A DNA stretch of 64,000 nt from NCBI RefSeq assembly GCF_002813295.1, contig NZ_PHUE01000001.1:2170001-2234000 (forward strand), written 5' to 3'. Shown here one piece after another: positions 34,320 through 43,715 of the stretch (within the stretch, counting starts at the first letter, position 1; every line of letters begins with the position of its first letter). A program made the position numbers and the translations under genes. Source of the DNA: Flavobacterium sp. 5 (GTDB lineage: Bacteria > Bacteroidota > Bacteroidia > Flavobacteriales > Flavobacteriaceae). The notes beneath the pieces are model-generated. The model worked only from the letters and a program-made list of their open reading frames with translations, had not been told where the DNA came from and made no database searches.

Positions 34320-35168
34320 TTAGTTGTTGTTAATGATGTAAATATGTGAAGAATACTCCATATTTTTCTTGGCTTTCCAATTGGATTGTAATCCTATGAA
34401 AAAAGCCTTAAAATAATTCATTTTCCCATTTTTGTATTTTTCTGAAAGCAAACTCACGTAAAATGAATCAAATTTCATTGGCAATACCTTTTCTAGCTTC
34501 ATGTTTTCCTTTGCAAAAAGTAATTCGATTGCCTTTTTAGAGAAATGCCAAAAGTGAATCGGCACATCATAAGCAGCCCAAAAATGCCCGTAATGCTTGG
34601 CATCAAAGGATTTGAAATTAGGAACTGCAACAATTAAAGTACCTGTTGGCTTTAATAATCGTTTTAATTCTTTGATTTGTTCGTCCAAATTAGGCACATG
34701 TTCTAAAACATGCCACATCGAAATCACATCAAATGTATTACTTTCTAATTGAGATGTATTTTCTACAAAAGAAACACCTTTACTTTTAGCAATTCCTTTG
34801 GCTTTATCACTTGGCTCTACTCCTACTGTTTTCCAACCATCTTTTCCAGCGACTGCTAAAAACTCTCCAGTTCCTGCACCAATATCCAAAATTAAACCTT
34901 TGGACGGCTGGTAAGAATTAATTAAATCCAATTTATTTTTTAATGCAATATTTTTCACAAAATGATATGCTCTTTCAAACAATGATCTTTTAGAATCAGT
35001 ATGCGAAATATAATCAGCACTTTCATAATATTTCCCTAAAGTATCCAAACTCGGTTGTGGATGTGTGACTAACATGTCTAATGTTTCATCTAGATACAGG
35101 TCGAAACTTTCTTGAGAAACGGAAAAATCTTTTACTTTTAAAAAATGCTTTTTGTGTGTAATATCCAT
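34320..35168 (-). CDS. Class I SAM-dependent methyltransferase
   Basis: A 282-residue methyltransferase. An N-terminal segment (LDMLVTHPQPSLDTLGKYYE, 'SADYISHTDSKRSLFERAYHFVK') precedes the SAM fold: motif I 'LILDIGAGTGEFLAVAGKDGW', motif II 'TVGVEPSDKA', and 'FDVISMWHVLEHVPNLDEQIKELKRLLKPTGTLIVAVPN'. These are typical of methyltransf_11/23 enzymes with a HxLEH segment. The substrate is not indicated; neighbours (mnmG, ompH) give no clue. Confidence 0.88.
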   Translation of the reverse strand: MDITHKKHFLKVKDFSVSQESFDLYLDETLDMLVTHPQPSLDTLGKYYESADYISHTDSKRSLFERAYHFVKNIALKNKLDLINSYQPSKGLILDIGAGTGEFLAVAGKDGWKTVGVEPSDKAKGIAKSKGVSFVENTSQLESNTFDVISMWHVLEHVPNLDEQIKELKRLLKPTGTLIVAVPNFKSFDAKHYGHFWAAYDVPIHFWHFSKKAIELLFAKENMKLEKVLPMKFDSFYVSLLSEKYKNGKMNYFKAFFIGLQSNWKAKKNMEYSSHIYIINNN

Positions 35169-35260
35169 TGTTGTTTTTAAATAAATAAATTCAGCTTCTG
35201 TTTAAGGCTGAAATAAAATTCTTTTTTATAAATTAATTGTTTTACAATTCTATTTTCTGC

Positions 35261-35728
35261 CTACTCTTTTTTCCATCTTATTTTTACAGCCGAAATTTTA
35301 TCATTTTCGATTCGTACATCTTGATTTACTAAAAATCCGTTTTTCGTATAAAAATCTAGTGGCGAAATATATGTCTCTTTATTTTGTTTAATTTCATTTT
35401 GATGATCGATGACCCATCCGTTCAAAACTAAACTATTCTTTTTTAATTCCTGTAATAAAGTTGTACCGTAACCTTTTCTATGAATATTTGAATTTAAAAT
35501 AATTGCAAACCAATTATCATTATCCCGCAAAAAAGTAAAACTCCAACCCAAAATTTCATTTAACTCATTTATCAGCAAATAATGTTTTTGATTTGAAAGT
35601 TTTTCTAAATAATCTTCAAATTCAGAAATTTTGCTGTAAACAATTTTATCAGGATATTCAAAATTCCAAAGTTTAAACAAACATTGTTTTTCTTCTAAAG
35701 TTAAAACTGTAGTCTGAATAATTTTCAT
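35261..35728 (-). CDS. GNAT-like N-acetyltransferase
   Basis: A 155-residue protein. The GNAT acetyl-CoA binding motif is seen in WFAIILNSNIHRKGYGTTLL, followed by 'QELKKNSLVLNGWVIDHQNE', and 'PLDFYTKNGFLVNQDVR' near the end (the FY.K.GF motif). Length is usual for a single-domain GNAT. The acceptor substrate is unknown. Confidence 0.78.
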   Translation of the reverse strand: MKIIQTTVLTLEEKQCLFKLWNFEYPDKIVYSKISEFEDYLEKLSNQKHYLLINELNEILGWSFTFLRDNDNWFAIILNSNIHRKGYGTTLLQELKKNSLVLNGWVIDHQNEIKQNKETYISPLDFYTKNGFLVNQDVRIENDKISAVKIRWKKE

Positions 35729-35777
35729 TTAAAAAAGTTTTAACCATTAAGTTAACAAATACAAGCGTTGCGAGCGT

Positions 35778-35793
35778 AGTTTCACGTGGAACA
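35778..35793. promoter_or_regulatory. parS-like site 1
   Basis: AGTTTCACGTGGAACA: 14 or more of 16 positions match the ParB-binding consensus TGTTNCACGTGAAACA, with the core TTTCACGTGGAA. It is between the GNAT and mnmG genes. Confidence 0.75.
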
Positions 35794-35952
35794 ATCCAGA
35801 TTCAAAATCAATATCAAAAGTTAAATTCAAATTCTAACAACAAAATCAAAAATATCTCCAAACTTAAAAGAAACTTAAAACTCTAAATTTACTTAAAGTA
35901 AAACTTCAAATACTCAAAATCTGAATCCAGAACTCAACAATCTAAAATTTAT

Positions 35953-37824
35953 TTATCTTCCCATATAAATTAAAAGCACAGAAACGTCACTTGGTGAAAC
36001 TCCACTTATTCTGGAAGCCTGAGAAATTGTTACTGGACGAATTTTGCTTAACTTTTGTTTTGCTTCAATCGACATCGATTTGATTTTATTATAATCAAAA
36101 TTTTCAGGAATCTTTACATCTTCCAAACGAGTTAGCTTATCAGCATTGTTTCTTTCCTTTTCGATATAACCAGAATATTTAACTTGAATCTCAGCTTGCT
36201 CTAAAATCTCTTGATCTAGATTATTGGATGCAACATATTCTTTAACCTTTTCAAATTTCATGATATCTTCCAAATCGATTTGCGGTCTGGAAAACACCTT
36301 AAACATTTTATCACCTTGAGTGATTAAAGCTGTTTCCTTTTCTTCAAGAATTGGATTTGTTTCTGCAACCGATACACTAGTCTCTTTGAAAAAAGCTACC
36401 ATTTTTTCAGATTCATTCAATTTATGTTCCATTCTTCGCAAACGCGCTTCAGAAGCCAAACCAATTTCATATGATAATGGTGTTAATCTGAAATCAGCAT
36501 TATCTTGACGCAATAATGTTCTGTATTCTGCACGAGAAGTAAACATACGATATGGTTCTTCCGTTCCTTTCGTAATTAAGTCATCAATTAGAACTCCGAT
36601 ATAAGCCTCATCTCTTTTCAAAATTAATGGAGCTTGTTCGTGCACTTTTAAATGTGCATTAATCCCAGCCATCAAACCTTGAGACGCTGCTTCTTCATAT
36701 CCTGTCGTTCCGTTTATTTGTCCAGCAAAATACAAACCTTCAACCAATTTTGTTTCAAGTGTGTGTTTCAATTGTGTTGGCGGGAAATAATCATATTCGA
36801 TTGCATAACCCGGACGAAAGAATTTCACATTCTCAAAACCTACAACCGAACGCAATGCTTTAAATTGAATATCCTCTGGCAACGAAGTTGAAAAACCATT
36901 TACATAAACCTCGCAAGTATTCCACCCTTCTGGCTCAACAAATAACTGATGACGTTCCTTATCAGCAAAACGATTGATTTTATCTTCAATCGAGGGACAA
37001 TATCTCGGACCTAAACTTTTTATTCTTCCATTAAACATTGGAGAACGATCAAAACCTTCTCTCAAAATATTATGCACTTCATTCGAAGTGTATGTCATAT
37101 GACATGATTTTTGAATCACCAAAGGTTTCGTTAAATCGGAGTATGAAAATTTATCTGGACGAGCATCTCCTTTTTCTTCATTCATTTTAGAATAATCTAA
37201 AGAACGGCCGTCCACTCTTGGAGGTGTTCCTGTTTTCATTCTTCCAGCTTCAAAACCCGCTTTAATTAAATCTTCGGTAATTCCATATGCAGCACTTTCA
37301 CCAGCACGACCTCCTCCAAATTGTTTTTCACCAATATGAATCAAACCATTCAAAAAAGTACCATTCGTCAAAACAACAGATTTAGAACGAATCTCCACCC
37401 CTAACGAAGTTTTGATTCCTTTTATCTTTCCATTTTCAATTATCAAACCTTTCACCATTTCTTGGTAAAAATCCAAATTTTGAGTTCCCTCTAACATCAT
37501 TCTCCATTCTTCAGCAAAACGCATACGGTCACTTTGAACTCGCGGAGACCACATCGCTGGGCCTTTTGATTTGTTCAGCATCTTGAATTGAATCGCCGTT
37601 CTGTCCGAAACAATTCCAGAGTAGCCACCAAGCGCATCAATCTCACGAACTATTTGTCCTTTCGCAATTCCACCCATGGCAGGATTGCAAGACATCTGTG
37701 CAATGTTTTGTAAACTCATTGTCACGAGCAAAGTTTTGGAACCCAAATTTGCCGCCGAGGCCGCAGCTTCAGAACCAGCGTGACCCGCTCCCACCACAAT
37801 TACATCATACTCTTCTAAAAACAT
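35953..37824 (-). CDS. mnmG: tRNA uridine-5-carboxymethylaminomethyl modification enzyme, FAD subunit
   Basis: A 623-residue MnmG (GidA), which with MnmE installs the cmnm5 group on U34 of several tRNAs. The FAD-binding motif YDVIVVGAGHAGSEAAASAA is at the N-terminus, followed by CNPAMGGIAKGQIVREIDAL, 'LNKSKGPAMWSPR', 'TGTFLNGLIHIGEKQFGGGRAGE', 'GYEEAASQGLMAGINA' and 'EPYRMFTSRAEYR'. The C-terminal helical MnmE-binding domain ends with 'ARRISGVSPSDVSVLLIYMG'-like sequence. Length is standard. In many bacteria gidA lies close to oriC, and here the gene is flanked by five parS-like sites. Confidence 0.97.
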   Translation of the reverse strand: MFLEEYDVIVVGAGHAGSEAAASAANLGSKTLLVTMSLQNIAQMSCNPAMGGIAKGQIVREIDALGGYSGIVSDRTAIQFKMLNKSKGPAMWSPRVQSDRMRFAEEWRMMLEGTQNLDFYQEMVKGLIIENGKIKGIKTSLGVEIRSKSVVLTNGTFLNGLIHIGEKQFGGGRAGESAAYGITEDLIKAGFEAGRMKTGTPPRVDGRSLDYSKMNEEKGDARPDKFSYSDLTKPLVIQKSCHMTYTSNEVHNILREGFDRSPMFNGRIKSLGPRYCPSIEDKINRFADKERHQLFVEPEGWNTCEVYVNGFSTSLPEDIQFKALRSVVGFENVKFFRPGYAIEYDYFPPTQLKHTLETKLVEGLYFAGQINGTTGYEEAASQGLMAGINAHLKVHEQAPLILKRDEAYIGVLIDDLITKGTEEPYRMFTSRAEYRTLLRQDNADFRLTPLSYEIGLASEARLRRMEHKLNESEKMVAFFKETSVSVAETNPILEEKETALITQGDKMFKVFSRPQIDLEDIMKFEKVKEYVASNNLDQEILEQAEIQVKYSGYIEKERNNADKLTRLEDVKIPENFDYNKIKSMSIEAKQKLSKIRPVTISQASRISGVSPSDVSVLLIYMGR

Positions 37825-37876
37825 TTTCTTTTTATATTAATCCTTTTTCAAGGAATTATGAAATTCTTAAAAAATA

Positions 37877-37892
37877 GTTCCACGTGGAACAA
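37877..37892. promoter_or_regulatory. parS-like site 2
   Basis: AGTTCCACGTGGAACA, a perfect palindrome in its central 14 bases, 52 bp upstream of the mnmG start codon. Sites 2, 3, 4 and 5 fall within 213 bp. Confidence 0.78.
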
Positions 37893-37943
37893 ATAAAATT
37901 AATTTCAAAAAATTAATTTCAAAACTTGAATCAAAAGCTGACA

Positions 37944-37959
37944 TGTTCCACGTGAAACA
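37944..37959. promoter_or_regulatory. parS site 3, exact consensus
   Basis: TGTTCCACGTGAAACA, identical to the 16-bp Bacillus subtilis parS sequence. Confidence 0.88.
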
Positions 37960-38018
37960 CTTTATATAACCATTAAAATTTATTCTAAACCAAATTTAAA
38001 AACTTTAAAAAAACTTAT

Positions 38019-38034
38019 TGTTTCACGTGGAACG
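38019..38034. promoter_or_regulatory. parS-like site 4
   Basis: TGTTTCACGTGGAACG, differing from consensus only at the outer right position and one inner pair. Confidence 0.75.
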
Positions 38035-38069
38035 TATTGCTTTTTTATATAATTTTGATAGGTTTAAGT

Positions 38070-38489
38070 CTACTGTTCCACGTGAAACATAGCTATTTTT
38101 TCATCTTCTTTACTGCGCATTAAAGCTTCTTCAGCTTCTCCTTTGTCCTTGTATCCACAGTAGTGTAAAACTCCATGAACCAAAACACGTTTTAATTCAT
38201 CATCAAAACTGGTGTTATAATCTTTTGAATTATCTAATACCCTCTCAACTGAGACAAAAATATCACCGCTGATTTCGTTACCCATAGTGTAATCGAAACT
38301 GATTATATCTGTTAGTGTATCGTGATTAAGGTATTCAAGGTTAATCTTGTGAAGGTATTCATCATCACAAAAGATATAACTTATTTCGCCTTCTGTTTTG
38401 TTTTCAGAAACTATTACATCACTTAACCAAGAAGCAATTGCCTCTTCGTTCTCTAAAGTGAATTCTGATTCGTAATTAAAATTGATCAT
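38070..38489 (-). CDS. ybeY: Endoribonuclease YbeY (16S rRNA maturation)
   Basis: A 139-residue YbeY: metal-dependent RNase in 16S rRNA 3'-end maturation and ribosome quality control. Key segments are LNHDTLTDIISFDYTMGNEI, 'SGDIFVSVERV' and the metal site RVLVHGVLHYCGYKDKGEAE. The first two His are H105 and H109; the third ligand of the usual HGxLHLxGYDH motif is replaced by Lys-Asp, as it appears to be in relatives of this clade. The last residues MFHVEQ are encoded by a parS site. Its start overlaps the stop of the DUF4175 gene by 4 bp (ATGA), implying coupled translation. Confidence 0.92.
   Translation of the reverse strand: MINFNYESEFTLENEEAIASWLSDVIVSENKTEGEISYIFCDDEYLHKINLEYLNHDTLTDIISFDYTMGNEISGDIFVSVERVLDNSKDYNTSFDDELKRVLVHGVLHYCGYKDKGEAEEALMRSKEDEKIAMFHVEQ
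38074..38089. promoter_or_regulatory. parS site 5, exact consensus, inside ybeY 3' end
   Basis: TGTTCCACGTGAAACA, on the complementary strand read as ATG TTT CAC GTG GAA CA, which supplies the last codons of ybeY (M-F-H-V-E-Q). Confidence 0.88.
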
Positions 38490-41400
38490 TTGTTATTAAA
38501 ATATACTTGAACCTTTTGATTAAAATTCGAGCGCAAAGGTAACGATTGTCTGTTTAATATCTCGATGCTATTTAAATAATCTAAAAGCTCCTTTGGTAAA
38601 GGACTTGCCGTGTTATTAAAATTCGTTTTATTAGTTTCAGATTGGCGTTTTGGATCTTCGCCTTGCAAACGAATAGCTGTATCTAATTTTAGTAATTCTT
38701 GTTTAATAGCATTGGTTCTTTGTAAGCTTTCGTTATTAAAACCTTTGTTTAATAATTGCTTTTCTAATTGTTTCATTTGCTCCAAAGCATTATTACCAGC
38801 ATTACCAACTCCTTTTTTATTCAACTCTTCTTGCAGTGCTTCGCGTAATTGCTTTTGCTCTTTGTAAATGTCCATAGTCGCTTTGGCATCTCCTTCTCCA
38901 TCACCAACGCTGTCACCATTTCCTTTTTGACCATTTCCTTTACCAGATTCAGATCCTTTGTTTTTACTGTCGCCAAGTTTGGTTCCTTGACCTGGTTTAT
39001 CTCCAGGTTTATCTCCGGGCTTGTCACCAGGTTTCATTCCTTGCTTCATTTTCTCAGATAACTCTCCCTGCTTTTTAATAATGTCTGGCAATTGCATTCC
39101 TGAACCTTGACCTGGTTTAGGCTTTCCTCCACTATTTCCTGACATTTGCATCTGCATACTGTTAAGAGAATCACTTAATAAATCAGCCAATTTATTAGCA
39201 GATGAAATAGCATATTGCTGTTGAGAAACACCTCTTTGTAATTGAGATTCTGTAAAACTTTCTAGCGATTTATCAATATTGTATTGCACGTTGGCTACTT
39301 CTTTTGTTATTGGTTCTGCTATTTTTGGCTGACGCAAAGACAATGCAAAAAGACTATCATCGATATGTCTGAACTGTGATTTTAAATTCTGTTGACTTCT
39401 GATATATTTACTAAAAGAAGGCGAACCCAATCTGGAAGCTTTAAATTGGTTCATATTGTCTTCCTGCGAGAACGAATACGCTAATAGATTATCTAATATT
39501 TGGCGTAACATTTTCACATCCTCTTCTATCTGATCTTTGTTAGATTCTTCCATAGCCTGATCCATTGCTTTGGACATTGCTTTCATCTTTTTGGAGGCAC
39601 TTTTTTGACTTGGCTTCGCTTTAGATTTATTGTTATTCTGTAAATCTGAAGATGCTTTTTTAAGATCATCCTTGATACTTTCCTCTTTATTTAAATCAGA
39701 TGGGATGTCCATAGGAGATTTTAATTCTTCATTTTCTTTATCTAACTGCTTCAATTCTTCCTGAATCTTTTTAAATTCATCAGTCAGTTTGTTTTGCTCC
39801 TCAGTTGAATTTTCTTTTTCATTCTCAGATAATTTATCTTCTTTCTCAGATAATTTATCTAGTTTATCAGCTAACTGTTCTGCTTTCTTTTCGACATAAT
39901 AACGCTTAGTCAATTCGACTAATTGTGCTAAATTTTTATTCTGACTCTTACTGTTTTGTTTGAACTTCTCTAACTTCTCAACAAAATCTTCATCTTTAAT
40001 TTTATTGTTTAAGTCGTTAAGTTCGTCTAATAGTTTTTTATTTTTATCTAATTCCTTATCTGTATTTTCAAGTCTCTTTTGTAATAATTCCTTAGTGTCA
40101 TTTTTCTGATCTGGATTAGACTTATCTAAATTGTCCTTCATCTTATTCGCAAAGTCTTTCATTCTTTCATTTTGCTTCTGTTGCTCTTGAATAAAATCAT
40201 TGATTTTTTGACGGTCTTTAAAGTCTAAAGTATTCTTTTCTTTACCAGTTTTTTGCAATTTATCCATCTCTGAAAACTGCTTGTCTTGTTTTGACAACGT
40301 TTTTTGCAAACTATTAATGGCATTATTTTGTTCTTGAAGAGAGGCGTTTTGCTTTTCTTCATCAGATAAAATACGATCTGAAAACACAGATGAACGAGAA
40401 CTTTTGAAATGATGAATAGCATCATTATCAAAAACCTCAAAATAGAATTCATAATTTACTCCTTTCACCACATCAAGGTTACTTGGGAAATTAAACACAA
40501 ATTGATCAAAAGTATCTTGCTTAACAGCTATTGTTCCACGTTTGGCAGTAGCTAATTTTCCAGCTTCATAGTACACAATCTGCAACTTAGATAAACCATA
40601 ATCATCAGCCAATTGACCAACAAAATAAGAGTTTCCAGCACTTAAATTAGCAGGAGCATTGGTTATATTGATAGAAGGAAACTGATCTTTTACAATATTA
40701 AGCTGATAATTCAGTTTTTCGAAGTTTTTTACTTCGTTATTTGATGTAAATATTTGATATTCTGTATTTTGACTAACTTTTTTGGTCAAAGTGAATAAAT
40801 TATCAGCTTTAACAAACGGAGAAGACTCTAAACCGTCTTTCCATACTACATTTTGAGTAGCATTGGTATTCATAACCCAGGTAACCTGAGTTCCTTCTGG
40901 GATAATTCCGTTGCCACTTCCCTTTACAACTGTGTTTTTTAATTTCAAATACGAAGGATAAACAAACTTCATTTCGAAATTAGCAATCGTTGGAACAGCA
41001 ATAACTTTCAATTCATAATCAGATGAAACTATGGAATTAGCTTCAAGATGAAATTCAGTATTGGTAATTGGCTTGGCAATTTTAAATTGAAACTCCCCTG
41101 GTTTAATTGATTCTAAAAAGTAACTTTCATTACCAATAACAATCATTACATTTTCAGGGATAACATTTCCTTCCAGTTTTACTTGTAAGGAGAAATCTTT
41201 TCCTTGCTCTGTAGTTAAACTTTTATTTAGAATCAAAAATTTAAAAGGAGCTGGCGGTGCAAAACTTGAATTAAAATGCACTACCCTATTCAAACTTTGT
41301 GAAATTATACTACTGTTGCCTGATAAAAAAAAGAACACCAAAAATAGAATTGGCAAAATAGCCAATGGCAAATATTTTTTATTGGTATTAAAATCAATGG

Positions 41401-41836
41401 CTTTTCCAAAGGGAATTGGACGCAAAGTATTTGCTTTCTGTTCAATCGATGCTAACAATAATTCAGAATTATAAACATTTGCATTCGAAGTTGAAAGCTG
41501 TAAATAGTTGAGTAAAGTGTCATTCACTTCGGAGAAATGAGTTCCAATTATAACTGAAGCCTGAGTATAATCTATACCCTTTTGGAATTTTAAAATTTTA
41601 GATATTGGAAATAAAATAAAACGTCCTAACAAGAAAACTTCAATGGCTATAAAAAACCAAAATAACAGCGTTCTTCCTTGTGGTTTCAACCAAAGGAAAT
41701 ACTCAATAAAGAGCGTAAAAAGGAAATAAATTAAGCCAAGACCAATAAAAAATATAATGCCCCGAATCAATTCATTAGTATAATACTTCTTTATAAAAGC
41801 TTCTAATTTTTGATGTATCGAATTTGTTTTTTCCAA
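38486..41836 (-). CDS. DUF4175 family membrane-anchored coiled-coil protein
   Basis: About 1,116 residues. Two or three membrane helices occur at the N-terminus (GIIFFIGLGLIYFLFTLFIE, 'TLLFWFFIAIEVFLLGRFIL', 'YLPLAILPILFLVFFFLSG'), followed by beta-rich segments (~200-460), a very long Lys/Glu/Gln coiled coil (~500-780) and a low-complexity Gly/Lys/Pro region with KPGDKPGDKPGDKPG. This is the Bacteroidota DUF4175 protein, role unknown. The start is uncertain: no Met occurs in the first ~200 conserved residues. I use TTG at 41836 (LEKTNSIHQKLEAF); a promoter-like TATTGG...TAGTTTTG overlaps that spot, so initiation could be a few codons later at a rare codon. It overlaps ybeY by 4 bp. Confidence 0.75.
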   Translation of the reverse strand: MEKTNSIHQKLEAFIKKYYTNELIRGIIFFIGLGLIYFLFTLFIEYFLWLKPQGRTLLFWFFIAIEVFLLGRFILFPISKILKFQKGIDYTQASVIIGTHFSEVNDTLLNYLQLSTSNANVYNSELLLASIEQKANTLRPIPFGKAIDFNTNKKYLPLAILPILFLVFFFLSGNSSIISQSLNRVVHFNSSFAPPAPFKFLILNKSLTTEQGKDFSLQVKLEGNVIPENVMIVIGNESYFLESIKPGEFQFKIAKPITNTEFHLEANSIVSSDYELKVIAVPTIANFEMKFVYPSYLKLKNTVVKGSGNGIIPEGTQVTWVMNTNATQNVVWKDGLESSPFVKADNLFTLTKKVSQNTEYQIFTSNNEVKNFEKLNYQLNIVKDQFPSINITNAPANLSAGNSYFVGQLADDYGLSKLQIVYYEAGKLATAKRGTIAVKQDTFDQFVFNFPSNLDVVKGVNYEFYFEVFDNDAIHHFKSSRSSVFSDRILSDEEKQNASLQEQNNAINSLQKTLSKQDKQFSEMDKLQKTGKEKNTLDFKDRQKINDFIQEQQKQNERMKDFANKMKDNLDKSNPDQKNDTKELLQKRLENTDKELDKNKKLLDELNDLNNKIKDEDFVEKLEKFKQNSKSQNKNLAQLVELTKRYYVEKKAEQLADKLDKLSEKEDKLSENEKENSTEEQNKLTDEFKKIQEELKQLDKENEELKSPMDIPSDLNKEESIKDDLKKASSDLQNNNKSKAKPSQKSASKKMKAMSKAMDQAMEESNKDQIEEDVKMLRQILDNLLAYSFSQEDNMNQFKASRLGSPSFSKYIRSQQNLKSQFRHIDDSLFALSLRQPKIAEPITKEVANVQYNIDKSLESFTESQLQRGVSQQQYAISSANKLADLLSDSLNSMQMQMSGNSGGKPKPGQGSGMQLPDIIKKQGELSEKMKQGMKPGDKPGDKPGDKPGQGTKLGDSKNKGSESGKGNGQKGNGDSVGDGEGDAKATMDIYKEQKQLREALQEELNKKGVGNAGNNALEQMKQLEKQLLNKGFNNESLQRTNAIKQELLKLDTAIRLQGEDPKRQSETNKTNFNNTASPLPKELLDYLNSIEILNRQSLPLRSNFNQKVQVYFNNK

Positions 41837-41949
41837 AACTACTGTATTAATATAATAACCAATAAAAGTAATAATTTTAAAGCTTACTAAACTGTAAATA
41901 AAACATAATATTGGACTTATGAACAGTAAATATGAATCGAAGGCCGTTT

Positions 41950-42053
41950 GCGTGAGGGATTGAAGTGGAGCTCTTTTTTTATCCCATTTTTTTTGGGATA
42001 AAAAAAAGCGGGAACGGAAAGCCCGACCCGACCTTTTCGGGAGGGTCACGCCC
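41950..42053 (+). repeat. Structured interspersed repeat, copy C
   Basis: GCGTGAGGGATTGAAG, then an A/T-rich hairpin (TTTTTTTATCCCA and TGGGATAAAAAAA), 'AGCCCGACCCGACC', a short hairpin GACC...TTTTCGG..GGTC, and GGTCACGCCC. The outer ends pair as in the other copies, but the small GCTAC hairpin is replaced. It lies between the divergent DUF4175 and gltX genes. Confidence 0.75.
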
Positions 42054-42146
42054 AAAATAATAGACTGACAAACTCCTGTTGAATAAACACATTTACAGGT
42101 ACAAAAGGACGATTTGAAATTGTATATTTGCAAAAAATTTACAATA

Positions 42147-43658
42147 ATGTCTAAACCAGTTCGTGTGCGTTTTGCACCAAGTCCCACAGGACCTTTACAT
42201 ATTGGCGGAGTACGTACCGCTTTATTTAATTATTTGTTTGCTAAAAAAAATGGAGGAACTTTCTATTTGCGTATTGAAGATACAGACCAAAATAGATTTG
42301 TTCCAGGAGCCGAAGAATATATAATGGAAGCTTTGGAGTGGTTAGGAATTGATCCGGAAGAAACAGTGGATAAGAATGAAAAATTTGGACCTTACAGGCA
42401 AAGTGAAAGAAAACATTTGTACAAACAATATGCTGATCAATTGATTGAATCAGGTAATGCATATTATGCTTTTGATACTGCAGAAGCTTTGGATTCGCAT
42501 AGAAAACAACACGAAGCTGAAGGTAAAACATTTATTTACAATCATCACAATCGTGAAAAATTAGATACTTCATTAGTAATTTCAAAAGAAGAAACTGATA
42601 GAAGAATAGCTAATAATGAGGATTATGTTATTCGTTTTAAAACTCCGGTTAATGAGACTTTGCATTTGCAGGACATTATTCGTGGAGAAGTAAAATTTGA
42701 AACCAGTCTTTTGGATGATAAAGTATTATTTAAAGGTGATGGAATGCCAACCTATCACTTAGCGAATATTGTTGATGACCATTTAATGGAAACATCACAT
42801 GTAATTCGCGGTGAAGAATGGTTGCCATCTATGCCCTTACACGTAATGTTGTACAGAGCTTTTGGTTGGGATGCACCTGAATTTGCACATCTACCTTTGA
42901 TTTTAAAACCAATTGGAAACGGTAAATTATCTAAAAGAGATGGAGATAAAATGGGATTCCCTGTATTTCCTTTAGAGTGGAAAACAGAAGAAGGGGTTTC
43001 ATCAGGATACAGAGAAAAAGGATTTTTCCCTGAAACGGTTATCAACTTCTTAGCTTTATTAGGTTGGAACGATGGAACTGAACAAGAATTGTTTTCTTTG
43101 GATGAATTAGTTCAAAGGTTTGATTTAAATAGAGTTCATAAATCAGGAGCTAAATTTGATCCAGAAAAAAACAAATGGTTCAATCACCAGTATTTAATAA
43201 AAACTGAAGATTCAGTACTGGCAGAAGAGTTCATTAAAATTATCGAATTAAAAAATCTGAACCGTTATTTCTCATTAATTGAAATGACCAAAATTGTTTC
43301 CTTAATAAAAGAAAGAGCAGATTTTGTTTCTGATTTTTGGGAAATGAGCGACTTCTTTTTTATTGCTCCAACATCTTATGATGAAAAAGCATCTAAGAAT
43401 TGGAAAGCTGAAACACCAGCTTTAATGCAGGAATTGATTTCGGTACTAGAAGAAATAAGTGATTTTACTTCTCTAAATATTGAAACAATAGTAAAAGATT
43501 GGATGACTAAAAATGAAATTGGAATGGGTAAAGTAATGCAACCTTTCCGATTGAGTTTGGTTGGAGCTCTTAAAGGTCCTCACCTATTTGACATTGTCGA
43601 AGTTATTGGCAGACAAGAAACAGTTTCAAGATTACAAAAAGCAATTACAACTTTATAA
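42147..43658 (+). CDS. gltX: Glutamate--tRNA ligase
   Basis: A 503-residue class I synthetase charging tRNA-Glu. The HIGH-type motif is VRFAPSPTGPLHIGGVRTAL at residue ~5, 'YLRIEDTDQNRF' follows, and the KMSKS-type motif is KLSKRDGDK near residue 260. The ATG at 42147 starts SKPVRVRFAPSP, the usual N-terminus; a TTG at 42114 would add 11 residues. A -7 element TATATTTG lies at 42123-42130. A strong terminator follows. Because a separate GlnRS gene is present in this window, this GluRS is expected to be discriminating. Confidence 0.97.
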   Translation: MSKPVRVRFAPSPTGPLHIGGVRTALFNYLFAKKNGGTFYLRIEDTDQNRFVPGAEEYIMEALEWLGIDPEETVDKNEKFGPYRQSERKHLYKQYADQLIESGNAYYAFDTAEALDSHRKQHEAEGKTFIYNHHNREKLDTSLVISKEETDRRIANNEDYVIRFKTPVNETLHLQDIIRGEVKFETSLLDDKVLFKGDGMPTYHLANIVDDHLMETSHVIRGEEWLPSMPLHVMLYRAFGWDAPEFAHLPLILKPIGNGKLSKRDGDKMGFPVFPLEWKTEEGVSSGYREKGFFPETVINFLALLGWNDGTEQELFSLDELVQRFDLNRVHKSGAKFDPEKNKWFNHQYLIKTEDSVLAEEFIKIIELKNLNRYFSLIEMTKIVSLIKERADFVSDFWEMSDFFFIAPTSYDEKASKNWKAETPALMQELISVLEEISDFTSLNIETIVKDWMTKNEIGMGKVMQPFRLSLVGALKGPHLFDIVEVIGRQETVSRLQKAITTL

Positions 43659-43662
43659 AACG

Positions 43663-43693
43663 AAAAAAGCTCCTCTAAACAAGGAGCTTTTTT
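43663..43693 (+). terminator. gltX terminator
   Basis: AAAAAAGCTCCT and AGGAGCTTTTTTT with a short CTAAACA loop. Confidence 0.9.
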
Positions 43694-43715
43694 TATATTC
43701 AATAGTAAAGGAAAC

